A DNA stretch of 64,000 nucleotides from Acidovorax sp. NO-1 (GCF_000238595.1 NZ_AGTS01000083.1:1-64000); one strand, 5' to 3'. Counted from the first letter of the stretch, positions 44,039 to 54,150 are shown. A program made the numbers and translations. Notes: generated by a model not told the origin, from the sequence alone.

Positions 44039-45652
44039 ATGAAATCGACCATGATGCAAGTGCCGCTCTCGCTCAATCATTTCCTGGAGCGGGCCAAGCT
44101 GTACCACCCGAAGGTGGAGATCGTATCGAGGATGCCCGACAAGTCCCTGCATCGCCATACCTACGCCGACTTCCACCGTCGGGCCAAGGGTCTGGCCGAG
44201 GCGCTGGTCAAGGCCGGCATCCAGCCCGGTGACCGGGTCGCAACCCTGATGTGGAACCATTACGCCCACCTCGAGTGCTACTTCGGCATTCCGGCGGCCG
44301 GCGCGGTGATGCATAACCTCAACTTGCGCCTGTTCCCGCACGACATTGCGTTCACCGTCAACCACGCCAAGGACCGTTTCCTGATCGTCGACGATGTTTT
44401 GCTGCCGTTGCTGGCGCAGTTCGCCAAGGATGTCAACTTCGAGCGCATCATTGTGGTGCCGCTGACAGGCAAGCCGGTGCCGCAGGGGTACGAGGACTAT
44501 GAAGGCTTCATCGGTGGAGCGACTGATGACTTCAGATGTGTTGAAGTCGATGAAAACGCGCCCTGCGGCATGTGCTACACCTCGGGCACCACGGGCAGCC
44601 CCAAGGGTGTCGTCTATTCGCACCGCTCCACCGTGCTGCACACGCTCGTGGCGGCACTGCCAGGGGGGATCAACGTGTCGGGTACTGACACAGTGCTGCC
44701 GGTGGTGCCAATGTTCCACGCCAACGCATGGGGTTTGCCATTCGTCTCAACTTTCGTCGGTGCCAAGCTGGTGTTTCCCGGCCCGCACCTCGACTCAGAA
44801 TCGCTGCTCGACTTGTACCAGCGCGAGCGGGTCACCGTCACCGGTGGTGTGCCCACCATCTGGTTGTCGCTGCTGCAAACGCTGCGCGCAAACCCGGGCA
44901 AGTACGACCTGGTGCCTGGCATGCGCATGATGGTGGGCGGCTCTGCGGCACCCGAATCCTTGTTCCGTGGTTTCGATGAGTTTGGTCTTGAAGTCGGCAC
45001 TGCTTGGGGCATGACCGAGACTTCGCCGCTGGGTACCGTGTCCTCGCTCAAACCTTCCATGCGGGCACTGCCCAAGGAAGAGCAATATGCCTTCCGTATC
45101 AAGCAGGGCATGGCCGCGCCATTGGTTGAGATTCGGCTGGTCGGCGACAACGGTGAAGTACCGTGGGATGGGCGGTCGGTCGGCGAGATTCAGGTGCGTG
45201 GGCCATGGATTACCGGCTCTTATCACGATCTGCCCATCAACGAAAGCAGCTTTACTGCCGATGGCTGGCTGCGCACAGGTGATGTCGGCTGCATCGACTC
45301 CGAGGGTTTTCTGCAGTTGACCGATCGCACCAAGGATTTGATCAAGTCGGGCGGCGAATGGATTAGTTCGGTCGATCTGGAAAACGCCGTGATGGGGCAT
45401 CCGGCGGTGCTGGAGGCAGCTGTGATCGCGGTGCCGCACCCGCGCTGGGCCGAGCGGCCGCTGGCGGTGGTGGTGTTGCGCCCTGGCATGAGTGCCACTG
45501 GGGAAGAGATTCGCGATCATCTGGCCAAGACGTTCGCCAAGTGGCAGTTGCCCGAAGGTTTCGCTTTCGTGAATGAAATCCCGCGTACTTCGACCGGCAA
45601 GTTCCTCAAGACCAAGCTGCGGGAGATGTACAAGGACTGGAAGTGGGAGTGA
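44039..45652 (+). CDS. Acyl-CoA synthetase (AMP-forming), fatty-acid-CoA ligase type
   Basis: A 537-residue ligase that would activate a carboxylic acid with ATP and CoA. The P-loop-like [16 protein letters not shown] is at about 180-195. [19 protein letters not shown], the A5-type [36 protein letters not shown] and the C-terminal lysine block [13 protein letters not shown] are all present. It is the first enzyme gene after TetR, so it is a likely entry step for the substrate acid. It is followed by etfBA. Specificity is unknown; it resembles medium/long-chain ligases. Confidence 0.92.
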   Translation: MKSTMMQVPLSLNHFLERAKLYHPKVEIVSRMPDKSLHRHTYADFHRRAKGLAEALVKAGIQPGDRVATLMWNHYAHLECYFGIPAAGAVMHNLNLRLFPHDIAFTVNHAKDRFLIVDDVLLPLLAQFAKDVNFERIIVVPLTGKPVPQGYEDYEGFIGGATDDFRCVEVDENAPCGMCYTSGTTGSPKGVVYSHRSTVLHTLVAALPGGINVSGTDTVLPVVPMFHANAWGLPFVSTFVGAKLVFPGPHLDSESLLDLYQRERVTVTGGVPTIWLSLLQTLRANPGKYDLVPGMRMMVGGSAAPESLFRGFDEFGLEVGTAWGMTETSPLGTVSSLKPSMRALPKEEQYAFRIKQGMAAPLVEIRLVGDNGEVPWDGRSVGEIQVRGPWITGSYHDLPINESSFTADGWLRTGDVGCIDSEGFLQLTDRTKDLIKSGGEWISSVDLENAVMGHPAVLEAAVIAVPHPRWAERPLAVVVLRPGMSATGEEIRDHLAKTFAKWQLPEGFAFVNEIPRTSTGKFLKTKLREMYKDWKWE

Positions 45653-45731
45653 GCCGTGATTGAAGGGGCCGGCTTCGGGCTGCGTTCTTGCCGGTTTTGA
45701 ATTGTTTATTTTTTAACCCTATGGAGATAAA

Positions 45732-46481
45732 GTGAAGATATTGGTCGCTGTCAAGCGGGTGCTGGACTACAACGTCAAGGCCCGCGTCAAGTCCGACGGT
45801 TCGGGAGTCGATCTCGCGAACCAGAAATTGTCCATGAACCCGTTCGACGAGATCGCCTGCGAAGAGGCGGTGCGCCTCAGGGAGGCCGGTGTCGCTTCTG
45901 AAGTGATCGTCGTGTCCTGTGGCCCGACCGCTTGCCAGGAGACGCTGCGCAGCGCGATGGCCATCGGCGCCGATCGCGCCGTGCTGGTTGAAACCGACGC
46001 CGCGCTCGAACCGCTCGCGGTGGCCAAGCTGATGCAGCATGTGGCCCAAAAAGAGGGCGTTCAGTTCGCCATCTTCGGCAAGCAGGCGATTGATGACGAC
46101 GCTGGCCAGACTGGCCAAATGTTTGGCGCGCTGATGGGCTGGGCCCAAGCCAGCTTCGCCTCCAAGGTGCAGATCGGCGGCGACACCGCCACCATCACGC
46201 GCGAGATCGACGGCGGCCTGGAAACCCTGGCCATGAAGCTGCCGGCCGTGATCACGACCGACCTGCGCCTGAACGAGCCGCGCTTCATCACGCTGCCCAA
46301 CATCATGAAGGCCAAGAAAAAGCCGATGGAGGTGATCAAGGCGGCCGAGCTCGGCATCGACATCGCGCCGCGCACCGTGACCCTGCACGTCAGCGAGCCG
46401 CCGACCCGCAAGGCCGGCATCAAGGTGGCCGACACGGCCGAACTCGTCAAACGACTCAAAGAAGAAGCGAAGGTGATCTGA
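45732..46481 (+). CDS. etfB: Electron transfer flavoprotein, beta subunit
   Basis: A 249-residue subunit of ETF, which takes electrons from the acyl-CoA dehydrogenases. The N-terminus [20 protein letters not shown] and [28 protein letters not shown] are typical, as is [19 protein letters not shown]. It starts at GTG 45732 with GGAGA four bases upstream. Its stop overlaps the etfA start by one base (TGATG at 46479-46483). A dedicated ETF next to five ACAD genes suggests that this cluster carries its own electron acceptor. Confidence 0.95.
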   Translation: MKILVAVKRVLDYNVKARVKSDGSGVDLANQKLSMNPFDEIACEEAVRLREAGVASEVIVVSCGPTACQETLRSAMAIGADRAVLVETDAALEPLAVAKLMQHVAQKEGVQFAIFGKQAIDDDAGQTGQMFGALMGWAQASFASKVQIGGDTATITREIDGGLETLAMKLPAVITTDLRLNEPRFITLPNIMKAKKKPMEVIKAAELGIDIAPRTVTLHVSEPPTRKAGIKVADTAELVKRLKEEAKVI

Positions 46482-47419
46482 TGACAACCCTGATCATTGC
46501 GGAACACGACAACGCCGTACTCAAAGCGGCCACGCTGAACACGATTGCCGCGGCCACGCGCATCGGCGGCGACATCCATGTGCTGGTGGCGGGCCGCAAC
46601 TGCGCTGCCGTGGCCCAGACTGCGGCGGCGGTTGCGGGCGTGAGCAAGGTGCTGCACGCCGACGCGGCGCACTACGAGGCCCATATGGCCGAGAGCCTGG
46701 CCGAGCTGGTGCGCTCACGCGTGCGCGCCGATGCGGGCTACACCCATGTGCTGGCACCGGCGACGGCCTTTGGCAAGAACGTGCTGCCGCGCGTGGCGGC
46801 CTTGCTGGACGCCTCCCAGGTGTCGGACGTGATCGCGATCGAGTCGCCCGACACCTTCCTGCGCCCGTTCTATGCCGGCAACGCGCTGGCCCGCGTGCAA
46901 TCAAAGGATGCCATCAAGGTGCTGAGCATTCGCACCACCGCCTTCGACCCGGTCGGTTCGGGCGGCACGGCAGCGGTCGAGACGCTGGACGCGGCTGGCG
47001 ATCTCGGCTTGACCACCCTGGTCGGGCGTGAGGTGGTGAAGCTGGAGCGCCCGGAACTCGCCGCTGCAACGGTCATCGTATCGGGCGGACGCGGACTGGG
47101 CGCGGCCGACAAGTTTCACGCCGTGCTGGAGCCGCTGGCCGACAAGCTTGGCGCGGCGATCGGCGCCTCGCGCGCCGCCGTCGACGCCGGCTACGCGCCC
47201 AACGACTACCAGGTCGGCCAGACCGGCAAGATCGTGGCACCCCAGTTGTACGTGGCGGTCGGCATCTCGGGCGCCATCCAGCACCTGGCCGGCATGAAGG
47301 ACAGCAAGGTGATCGTTGCGATCAACAAGGACGCCGAAGCGCCGATCTTCCAGGTGGCCGACTATGGGCTGGTGGCGGATCTGTTCACAGCGGTGCCCGA
47401 ATTGGTGACTGCGTTATAG
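46481..47419 (+). CDS. etfA: Electron transfer flavoprotein, alpha subunit
   Basis: A 312-residue FAD-binding subunit of ETF. The C-terminal FAD domain has [36 protein letters not shown] and [20 protein letters not shown]. The N-terminal domain has the pseudo-Rossmann sequence of the family. It is coupled to etfB by a one-base overlap. It would pass electrons on to ETF-quinone oxidoreductase, which is not encoded in this window. Confidence 0.95.
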   Translation: MTTLIIAEHDNAVLKAATLNTIAAATRIGGDIHVLVAGRNCAAVAQTAAAVAGVSKVLHADAAHYEAHMAESLAELVRSRVRADAGYTHVLAPATAFGKNVLPRVAALLDASQVSDVIAIESPDTFLRPFYAGNALARVQSKDAIKVLSIRTTAFDPVGSGGTAAVETLDAAGDLGLTTLVGREVVKLERPELAAATVIVSGGRGLGAADKFHAVLEPLADKLGAAIGASRAAVDAGYAPNDYQVGQTGKIVAPQLYVAVGISGAIQHLAGMKDSKVIVAINKDAEAPIFQVADYGLVADLFTAVPELVTAL

Positions 47420-47518
47420 GTCGCAGCGGATGCCGAGGTAAAGCAGAGGCCAGGCTTGTTCCTGGCAGGATGGTCGGCGGCACCGGTCAAACAATTCAAA
47501 ATGCAGGAGACATCGATC

Positions 47519-49111
47519 ATGAACCCATCAACCTCCGTCATCGCTGGTGTGCCATCCCCTGGCGCAATTGCCCGCGTGGCCATCGGCGACTTCCTGCGCC
47601 GCTCGGCAGCTCGAGACCGCGCCAAGACGGCGTTCGTGCTCGGCGATCAGCGCATGAGCTACGGTGAGCTCGATGAGCGCGTGACCCGCTGCGCCAATGC
47701 CTTGCTGGCCGCTGGCTTGGTGCGAGGTGACCGCGTGACCACGCTATGCAATAACTCGCTTGAGTTCCTGGTGGCCATGTTCGGCATCCATCGCGCCGGC
47801 CTGATCTGGGTGCCGATCAACACCGGCCTGGGGCTGGATGACGTTCGCTACATCATCGACCACTCTGAGGCGCGCTTCCTGCTTGTGGATGCCGCTCTGC
47901 TGGTGCGCCCGGAGTTGCGTGCAGCCATCGAGGCGCAGCCCGGTCGCGGATGGGTGCTGGAAGGCGAGGGGGCTGGGGCTTTCAGCAGCTTCGCTGCAGC
48001 GATTGCTGCGCAGTCTGCCACTGAGTCCGAGGTTGAAATTCATGACCGCGACGTAGCCCAGATCATGTACACCAGCGGAACCACCGGCCGCCCTAAGGGG
48101 GTGATGCAAAGCCATTTGTCGGTGGTGATGGCAGCGATGAACAACGCGCTTGAGTTGGGGGTGTGGCGCGATGCCGTGAACATTGCCGTGCTGCCCCTCT
48201 TTCATTGCGCCCAGCACACGCTGATGTGCGGTGTGCTGGCGGGCGGCGGCACGGTGATTGTGATGCGCGCTTTCGAACCCGCCGCCATGCTCGACGCCAT
48301 CGAGCGTGAACGGGTGACCTTGCTGGTGGGCTTGCCGCAGATGCACCAGGCCATGCTCGATCATCCCTCGCGCCCGGGGCGAGACCTGTCGAGCCTGCGC
48401 ATGTGCGTGTACGCCATGGCGCCCATGGCCGAGACCCTGCTGCGCCGCCTGATCGCCGAGTTCTGCCCGAATTACTCATTGGCCACCGGTCAGACCGAGA
48501 TGTACCCGCTCACCATGGCCTTCCGGCCGGAAGAGCAGCTTAAACGCTTTGGTTCCTACTGGGGCGTCAGTGCATTGATCAACGACACGGCGGTGATGGA
48601 CGACGCGGGCCAGCTGCTCGGCCCCGGCGAGGTCGGCGAGATCGTGCACCGCGGTCCGAACGTGATGGAGGGCTACTACAAAAATCCCGAAGCCACCGCT
48701 GAGGCACGCGCTTTCGGCTGGCACCACACCGGTGACCTAGGCATGTGGGTCGATGGACAGATGATGTTCAGGGACCGCAAGAAGGACATGATCAAGACCG
48801 GCGGCGAAAACGTGCCGTCCATCAAGGTCGAGGCCACGTTGCTGCGCCACCCGGCGGTGGCCAATGTGGCGGCGGTTGGTTTGCCGCACCCGCGCTGGAT
48901 CGAGGCGGTCACCGCCTTCGTGGTGCTCAAGCCAGGGGCGCAGGCCGACGAGGCCGAGTTGATCAACCACTGCAAGGAGCATCTCGGTGGCTTTGAGGTG
49001 CCCAAGGCGATCCGCATCGTCGATGCCTTGCCGATGACCTCCACCGGCAAGATTCAAAAGCATCCGCTGCGTGACAGCTATCGCGCCCTGTACGAGGACA
49101 TTGAACGATAG
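47519..49111 (+). CDS. Acyl-CoA synthetase (AMP-forming)
   Basis: A 530-residue ligase with YTSGTTGRPKGVMQSHLS, LFHCAQHTL, NYSLATGQTEMYP in place of the usual GxTE block, GEIVHRGPNVMEGYY, WHHTGDLGMW, DRKKDMIKTGGENVPS and TSTGKIQKHPLRD. The start at 47519 follows CAGGAGA. It is a second ligase of the cluster, perhaps for a later acid intermediate or side-chain, with its own specificity. The 215-base gap after it includes a heptad tandem repeat. Confidence 0.9.
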   Translation: MNPSTSVIAGVPSPGAIARVAIGDFLRRSAARDRAKTAFVLGDQRMSYGELDERVTRCANALLAAGLVRGDRVTTLCNNSLEFLVAMFGIHRAGLIWVPINTGLGLDDVRYIIDHSEARFLLVDAALLVRPELRAAIEAQPGRGWVLEGEGAGAFSSFAAAIAAQSATESEVEIHDRDVAQIMYTSGTTGRPKGVMQSHLSVVMAAMNNALELGVWRDAVNIAVLPLFHCAQHTLMCGVLAGGGTVIVMRAFEPAAMLDAIERERVTLLVGLPQMHQAMLDHPSRPGRDLSSLRMCVYAMAPMAETLLRRLIAEFCPNYSLATGQTEMYPLTMAFRPEEQLKRFGSYWGVSALINDTAVMDDAGQLLGPGEVGEIVHRGPNVMEGYYKNPEATAEARAFGWHHTGDLGMWVDGQMMFRDRKKDMIKTGGENVPSIKVEATLLRHPAVANVAAVGLPHPRWIEAVTAFVVLKPGAQADEAELINHCKEHLGGFEVPKAIRIVDALPMTSTGKIQKHPLRDSYRALYEDIER

Positions 49112-49273
49112 GTGTCGGGAAGGTCATGGGGTGTGCAACACACGCCCGCGCCTGTGACCAGGCTGCTTGCAAGGCGTGCTTCGGCTTGCGGTCCTAACTA
49201 ACCACCGTTCTATCAATATGTTCGCATGACGTTTATCGAAACCAGCCGGTTTCCGGCAGGCGCGGACAGTCGC

Positions 49274-49301
49274 CCTTGATCCTTGATCCTTGATCCTTGT
49301 T
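49274..49301 (+). repeat. Heptanucleotide tandem repeat before an enoyl-CoA hydratase-like gene
   Basis: CCTTGAT is repeated three times at 49274-49294 and followed by a near-copy CCTTGTT. The last unit ends 25 bases before the ATG at 49327. Copy-number change by slippage could alter spacing between promoter and gene. Confidence 0.8.
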
Positions 49302-49326
49302 CATCCCACCGTCAGAAAGGTTTTCC

Positions 49327-50115
49327 ATGTCCGTCGTTCCTGCCATCTTGCTTGCGGTTGATGCCGACGGCATTGCGACCCTGACCCTCAACCGGCCCGA
49401 TCAGCTCAATGCCTTCGATCTTGAGATGGTGGATGCTTGGCGCGCAGCACTTGAGCAGGCCGAAGCTGATGAGCGAGTCAAGGTGATCGTGGTCACCGGT
49501 GCCGGACGCGCCTTCTGTGCGGGTGGCGACTTCGAGGAAATGGCTAAGTTCAGTGAAATGGACAGCATGGGACGCAAGGATTTTCTGTACCGCCACGTGC
49601 ATCGCATTGCGCTCACGCTGGAGCGGATGGAAAAACCGGTCATTGCCGCTGTCAACGGCGCTGCGCGAGGCGCTGGCTGCGACATGGCCTTGATGTGCGA
49701 TATCCGCTTGATGGCCAGCTCGGCCACGCTGGCCGAGAGTTATATCAACATCGGACTGATGGCCGGTGATGCCGGTGCCTGGTACTTGCCGCGACTGATA
49801 GGCACGGCGCGCGCGCTCGAGTTGTTCTGGACCGGTCGCGTGGTGGGGGCGGAAGAGGCCGACCGCATTGGCATGGTCAATCGCGTGGTGCCCGATGCCG
49901 AACTGATGACCGCCACCTACGATATGGCGCGCACCATTGCCGCCAAGCCGCAGCAGGCGGTTCGCTTCTTTCGCCGCGCCGTCTACCAAAGCCAGACCAT
50001 GGCGCTCGCCACACACCTGGACATGGTGTCCTCGCACATGGCGGTGCTCGAAGACACGCCCGAGCATCGCGCCGGCATTGCGGCCTTCCGCACCCGCTCA
50101 CGCGCCAGCAAGTAG
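49327..50115 (+). CDS. Enoyl-CoA hydratase/isomerase family protein
   Basis: A 262-residue crotonase-fold protein with TLTLNRPDQLNAFDLEMV, GAGRAFCAGGDFEEM (oxyanion-hole CAGGD) and NGAARGAGCDMALMCDIRLMAS. The two Glu residues of classical hydratases are not in place: the first is Asp (GAGCDMALM) and the second position reads AESYINIGLM. It may therefore be an isomerase, hydrolase or specialised hydratase. The ATG at 49327 has AAAGG upstream. It precedes a CoA transferase by 14 bases. Confidence 0.87.
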   Translation: MSVVPAILLAVDADGIATLTLNRPDQLNAFDLEMVDAWRAALEQAEADERVKVIVVTGAGRAFCAGGDFEEMAKFSEMDSMGRKDFLYRHVHRIALTLERMEKPVIAAVNGAARGAGCDMALMCDIRLMASSATLAESYINIGLMAGDAGAWYLPRLIGTARALELFWTGRVVGAEEADRIGMVNRVVPDAELMTATYDMARTIAAKPQQAVRFFRRAVYQSQTMALATHLDMVSSHMAVLEDTPEHRAGIAAFRTRSRASK

Positions 50116-50129
50116 AAAAGGGCGTTGCC

Positions 50130-51353
50130 GTGCAAGGTATTCTGAGTGGCATCACCGTCGTCGATCTGTCTCGCTTGATAGCCGGGCCTTACGCGGCCAT
50201 GGTGCTGGCCGACCTGGGCGCCCGCGTCATCAAGGTCGAAGCCATGACAGGCGAGGAGGGGCGGCATTTCGGCCCGCCGTTTTATGGCGACTCCAGCGTC
50301 GCTTTCATGACCTGCAACCGGGGCAAAGAGTCGATCGCGCTGGACATACGCACCCCTGCCGGGCGCTCGGTGCTGGAGCGGCTGATTTCAAAAGCCCAGG
50401 TTCTGGTGCACAACTTTCGCCCCGACTTTGCCGAGACACATGCGCTGACCTACGACGCGGTGCGGCGCATCAACCCGACGCTGGTGTACTACATGGTCAG
50501 CGCCTTCGGTGAGCAGGGCGACTACCGGCTCAGGCCCTCGGTCGACAGCGTGGTGCAGGGCATGACGGGGGCCTTCTACGCCAGCGGGGAAGAGGGCAAT
50601 CCACCGGTTCGTATCGGCTTGCCGATCATCGATGTGGCGTCCGGCATGTGCGGCGCGTTGGGCGTGCTGGCCGCGGTGATGCATTGGCAGCAGACCGGCC
50701 AGGGGCAGCGCGTGGAGTTGTCCCTGGTGGACACCATGTTCAATTTTCTTGCCAGCAAGGTGGGTGAATATGCGGTTGAGCAGCGCGAGCCGGTTCGTGC
50801 GGTGAACCTGCCGATTGCTGTGCCGAGCCGTCACTTTCGAGGCTCCGACGGTGCCTGGTTCAGCGTGTCGGTGGTGAATGAAGGTGCGTTCAAGCGGTTT
50901 TGCGCCGTCATCGAGCGGCTGGAGTGGCTCACCGATCCGCGTTACCAGCGCAATGCGGTGCGCATTGCCAACCGGCCGGCGCTGCTGGCTGAACTGGAGG
51001 CGATTTTCATCACCCGTTCGGCGGCTACCTGGGTGGCAGCCTTCGAGGCCGCCGATATTCCCTGTGGTCCGGTGAACACGGTGTCCGAGGCCATGGCCGA
51101 CCCGGTGCTGGCCGCCCGTTTCGTGGAGCACCCCGAGATGCCGGGGCTGCCGCTGATCCCTTTTCCGGCGCAGCTGGCTGCAGGCATGCGCAAGATCGGT
51201 GAGATGCCGGCGCCTCCTGCGCTGGGGCAGCATACCGGGCAGGTGCTGGGCGAATTGGGCTACGGTGCGCCGGAGATTGCCCAACTGGTGCGCGACGGGG
51301 TCGTGCGCCTGCAAGAAACCGCCATGGCAAGCACAGCAGGAGGGAAGCCATGA
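50130..51353 (+). CDS. CaiB/BaiF family CoA transferase
   Basis: A 407-residue class III CoA transferase. It begins MQGILSGITVVDLSRLIAGPYAAMVLADLGARVIKVE, with NRGKESIALDIRTPAGR and RPSVDSVVQGMTGAFYASGEEG later. GTG 50130 is the start. Members move CoA between carboxylic acids without ATP. It overlaps the acetoacetyl-CoA synthetase gene by four bases (ATGA at 51350-51353). The donor and acceptor are not known; succinyl-CoA or acetyl-CoA donors are common. Confidence 0.9.
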   Translation: MQGILSGITVVDLSRLIAGPYAAMVLADLGARVIKVEAMTGEEGRHFGPPFYGDSSVAFMTCNRGKESIALDIRTPAGRSVLERLISKAQVLVHNFRPDFAETHALTYDAVRRINPTLVYYMVSAFGEQGDYRLRPSVDSVVQGMTGAFYASGEEGNPPVRIGLPIIDVASGMCGALGVLAAVMHWQQTGQGQRVELSLVDTMFNFLASKVGEYAVEQREPVRAVNLPIAVPSRHFRGSDGAWFSVSVVNEGAFKRFCAVIERLEWLTDPRYQRNAVRIANRPALLAELEAIFITRSAATWVAAFEAADIPCGPVNTVSEAMADPVLAARFVEHPEMPGLPLIPFPAQLAAGMRKIGEMPAPPALGQHTGQVLGELGYGAPEIAQLVRDGVVRLQETAMASTAGGKP

Positions 51354-53332
51354 GCCCGTCTTCCACCGACATCTTGTGGACCCCCCGCGCGGATCGCATC
51401 GCGGGTGCCGAGGTGACCCGTTTCCAACAATGGCTGGAACGCGAAAAAGGCCTGCGCTTTGCCGACTACGAGGCCTTGTGGCAATGGTCCGTGGATGACC
51501 TGGAGGGCTTCTGGCGCGCCATCGTCGAGTATTTCGAGTTGCCGCTCGACGACTGGAATGGCCCGGTTCTGAGCGATCGCCGGATGCCAGGCGCGCAATG
51601 GTTTGTGGGCGCGCGCACCAACTATGCGCGGCAGGTGTTCCGGCACGCCACGGACGCCAGACCGGCCATCGTCTTCCGCAATGAAGCGGGCGAGCGGGCG
51701 GACATGTCCTGGCGCACGCTGCAAGACCAGGTGGCGGCGCTGGCCCAGTGGCTGCGCGCGGCGGGCGTGGGGCCGGGCGACCGCGTGGTGGCCTACCTGC
51801 CCAATATTCCGCAGACCATCGTGGCTTTTCTGGCCACGGTTTCGGTGGGGGCGGTCTGGTCGGTGTGCTCGCCCGACATGGGGGCGCCCACGGTGCTGGA
51901 CCGTTTCCGGCAGATCGATCCGAAGGTGTTGATCGCGGTCGATGGCTACCACTGGGGTGGCAAGCGCTTCGACCGGCGCGAAGCCGTGGCCACGCTGCTC
52001 GACGGGCTGCCCAGCGTCGAGCGCTGCGTGCTCTTGCCCTGCCTGGAGCGCAGCGCCAGCGCGGACGCGCTGCGCGGTGGCGTGCTCTGGAGCGAGGTGG
52101 TCAGCGCCCCGGCTGAACTGCGCATCGAGTCACTGCCTTTCGACCACCCGCTGTGGGTGGTGTATTCGTCGGGCACCACCGGCTTGCCCAAACCCATCGT
52201 GCACGGCCATGGCGGCATTGTGCTGGAGCAGGTCAAGCTGATGCGCCTGCACAACGACCTCGGTCCCGAAGACCGCTTCCACTGGTTTTCCACCACCGGC
52301 TGGATCATGTGGAACTGCCAGGTGGGCGGTTTGCTGGTGGGGGCGACGGCCTGCCTGTACGACGGCAACCCGGCCTGGCCCGACTACACCACGCTGTGGC
52401 GTTTCGCTGGGGAAGTCGGCGTGACGTTTCTGGGTGCCGGTGCGGCGTTTTATGCGGCCTGCCAGAAAGCCGATGTCGAGCCGCGCGAGGTGGGCGCGCT
52501 GGGGCCGCTGCGCACCGTGGGTTCGACCGGCTCGCCACTGTCCCCGGAAAGCTACCAGTGGATTGCCAAGCATGTCGGGCGCGATGTCTGGATCAACCCG
52601 ATCTCCGGCGGCACCGACTTCGCCGGGGCCTTCGTCGGCGGCGTGCCGACCCTGCCCGTTGTCGTGGGAGAAATGCAGGGGCGCTGCCTTGGGGCGCGCG
52701 TCGAGGCCTTCAGCGAGCAGGGCCAGCTGGTCGTGGACGAGGTGGGTGAGTTGGTCTGCACCGCGCCCATGCCGTCCATGCCCCTCTACTTCTGGAACGA
52801 CCCCGGCAACCGGCGCTATCTGGACAGTTATTTCGACATGTACCCCGGCGTCTGGCGGCATGGCGACTGGCTTCGCATCACACCGCGCGGCGGCGCAATC
52901 ATCTACGGTCGCAGCGACACCACCATCAACCGCCACGGCGTGCGCATGGGCACGAGCGACATCTACAGCGTGGTCGAGGCGCTGCCCGAAGTGCTCGACA
53001 GCCTGGTGGTCGACCTTGAATATCTGGGGCGCGAAAGCTACATGCCGATGTTCGTCGTGCTGCGTCCGGGCGTGGCGCTGGACGCGCCGCTGATCGGGCG
53101 CATCCAGAGCGCCATCCGCGCGGCCGCGTCGCCGCGCCATGTGCCGGACGCGGTGTTTGCCGTGGCCGAGGTGCCGCGCACGCTCACCGGCAAGAAGCTC
53201 GAACTGCCGATCAAGAAGCTGCTGCTCGGCCAGCCCATCGACAAAGTGGTCAACCGCGATGCACTGACCAACCCCGCCAGCCTGGACTGGTTTCTTGAAT
53301 TTGCACGCGGGCATGCCACGCAGAGCCGCTGA
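51350..53332 (+). CDS. Acetoacetyl-CoA synthetase (acetoacetate-CoA ligase)
   Basis: A 660-residue AMP-forming ligase of the acetoacetyl-CoA synthetase branch. It has the N-terminal ACAS-type extension (FQQWLEREKGLRFADYEALWQWSVDDLEGFW), VVYSSGTTGLPKPIVHGHGG, FSTTGWIMWNCQVGGLLVGATACLYDG and GGTDFAGAF. HGDWLRITPRGGAIIYGRSDTTINRHGVRMGTSDIYSVVEAL and GKKLELPIKKLLLG are typical of AacS rather than acetyl-CoA synthetase. It would convert acetoacetate to acetoacetyl-CoA. That product fits pathways in which a lyase splits a branched acyl-CoA into acetoacetate and acetyl-CoA. Confidence 0.93.
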   Translation: MSPSSTDILWTPRADRIAGAEVTRFQQWLEREKGLRFADYEALWQWSVDDLEGFWRAIVEYFELPLDDWNGPVLSDRRMPGAQWFVGARTNYARQVFRHATDARPAIVFRNEAGERADMSWRTLQDQVAALAQWLRAAGVGPGDRVVAYLPNIPQTIVAFLATVSVGAVWSVCSPDMGAPTVLDRFRQIDPKVLIAVDGYHWGGKRFDRREAVATLLDGLPSVERCVLLPCLERSASADALRGGVLWSEVVSAPAELRIESLPFDHPLWVVYSSGTTGLPKPIVHGHGGIVLEQVKLMRLHNDLGPEDRFHWFSTTGWIMWNCQVGGLLVGATACLYDGNPAWPDYTTLWRFAGEVGVTFLGAGAAFYAACQKADVEPREVGALGPLRTVGSTGSPLSPESYQWIAKHVGRDVWINPISGGTDFAGAFVGGVPTLPVVVGEMQGRCLGARVEAFSEQGQLVVDEVGELVCTAPMPSMPLYFWNDPGNRRYLDSYFDMYPGVWRHGDWLRITPRGGAIIYGRSDTTINRHGVRMGTSDIYSVVEALPEVLDSLVVDLEYLGRESYMPMFVVLRPGVALDAPLIGRIQSAIRAAASPRHVPDAVFAVAEVPRTLTGKKLELPIKKLLLGQPIDKVVNRDALTNPASLDWFLEFARGHATQSR

Positions 53333-53364
53333 TTTTCCCCAACTTTTTTTCACGAGGAAACACC

Positions 53365-54150
53365 ATGAGCGATCAGGAAGTCATTTACGAAGTCAAGAAC
53401 TTTGTCGCCACCATCACCATCAACCGACCCAAGACGCTCAACGCGTTCACCGGCGATACGATCAAAGAGATGGAGCGGCTGCTGGCCCAGGCCGGCAATG
53501 ATCCGAAGGTCGGCGTGATCGTGCTGACCGGTACGGGCGAGCGCGCCTTTTGCGTCGGCGGTGATGTCAACTGGGAAAAGGGCGACAGCAGCGGCAAGAG
53601 CGGCCTGCAGGACCTGGAATTCAACTTCAACCGCCAGATCGCCGAATGCCCAAAGCCCGTGATCGCGCGCGTCAACGGCTACGCGATTGGCGCCGGTCAC
53701 CACATTGCCTATTTCTGTGACTTCACGATTGCCGCCGAGCACGCGATCTTTGGCCAGAACGGCCCGCGCGTCGGTTCACCGGCGGGTGGTTACATCGTCT
53801 CGCATTCGGCCAATGTGCTTGGCCACAAGCGTGCGCGCGAGCTGTGGATGCTGTGCCGCCGCTACAGCGCGAAGCAGGCGTTCGACTGGGGCCTGGCCAA
53901 TTCGGTGGTGCCCATGGCCCAGCTCGACGAAGAAGTGCAGAAGTACTGCGACGAATTGCTGTCGCTGTCGCCGACCTGCCTGAAGATCGTCAAGTGTTCG
54001 TTCTACCACCACATGGCCCCGATCATGGGCAAGGACATGAACGACCTGATCCAGGAAGTGGCACCCAACTATTTCAGTACCGGCGAGCAGCAGGAAGGGG
54101 CCAGCGCCTTTCTTGAAAAACGCAAGCCCGACTTCAGCAAATTCCGCTAA
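53365..54150 (+). CDS. MenB/BadI-like crotonase-family protein
   Basis: A 261-residue crotonase-fold protein most like 1,4-dihydroxy-2-naphthoyl-CoA synthase (MenB) and 2-ketocyclohexanecarboxyl-CoA hydrolase (BadI). It has GERAFCVGGDVNW, PKPVIARVNGYAIGAGHH, FGQNGPRVGS, ARELWMLCRRYSAKQAFDWGLANSVVP and the C-terminal EKRKPDFSKFR. The catalytic Asp of the GS-x-D-xGY block is Ala140 here (GSPAGGY), though Tyr143 is kept. It may open or close a ring by hydrolytic C-C cleavage, or bind a different substrate. It starts 33 bases after the AacS gene. The assignment to a reaction is uncertain. Confidence 0.83.
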   Translation: MSDQEVIYEVKNFVATITINRPKTLNAFTGDTIKEMERLLAQAGNDPKVGVIVLTGTGERAFCVGGDVNWEKGDSSGKSGLQDLEFNFNRQIAECPKPVIARVNGYAIGAGHHIAYFCDFTIAAEHAIFGQNGPRVGSPAGGYIVSHSANVLGHKRARELWMLCRRYSAKQAFDWGLANSVVPMAQLDEEVQKYCDELLSLSPTCLKIVKCSFYHHMAPIMGKDMNDLIQEVAPNYFSTGEQQEGASAFLEKRKPDFSKFR

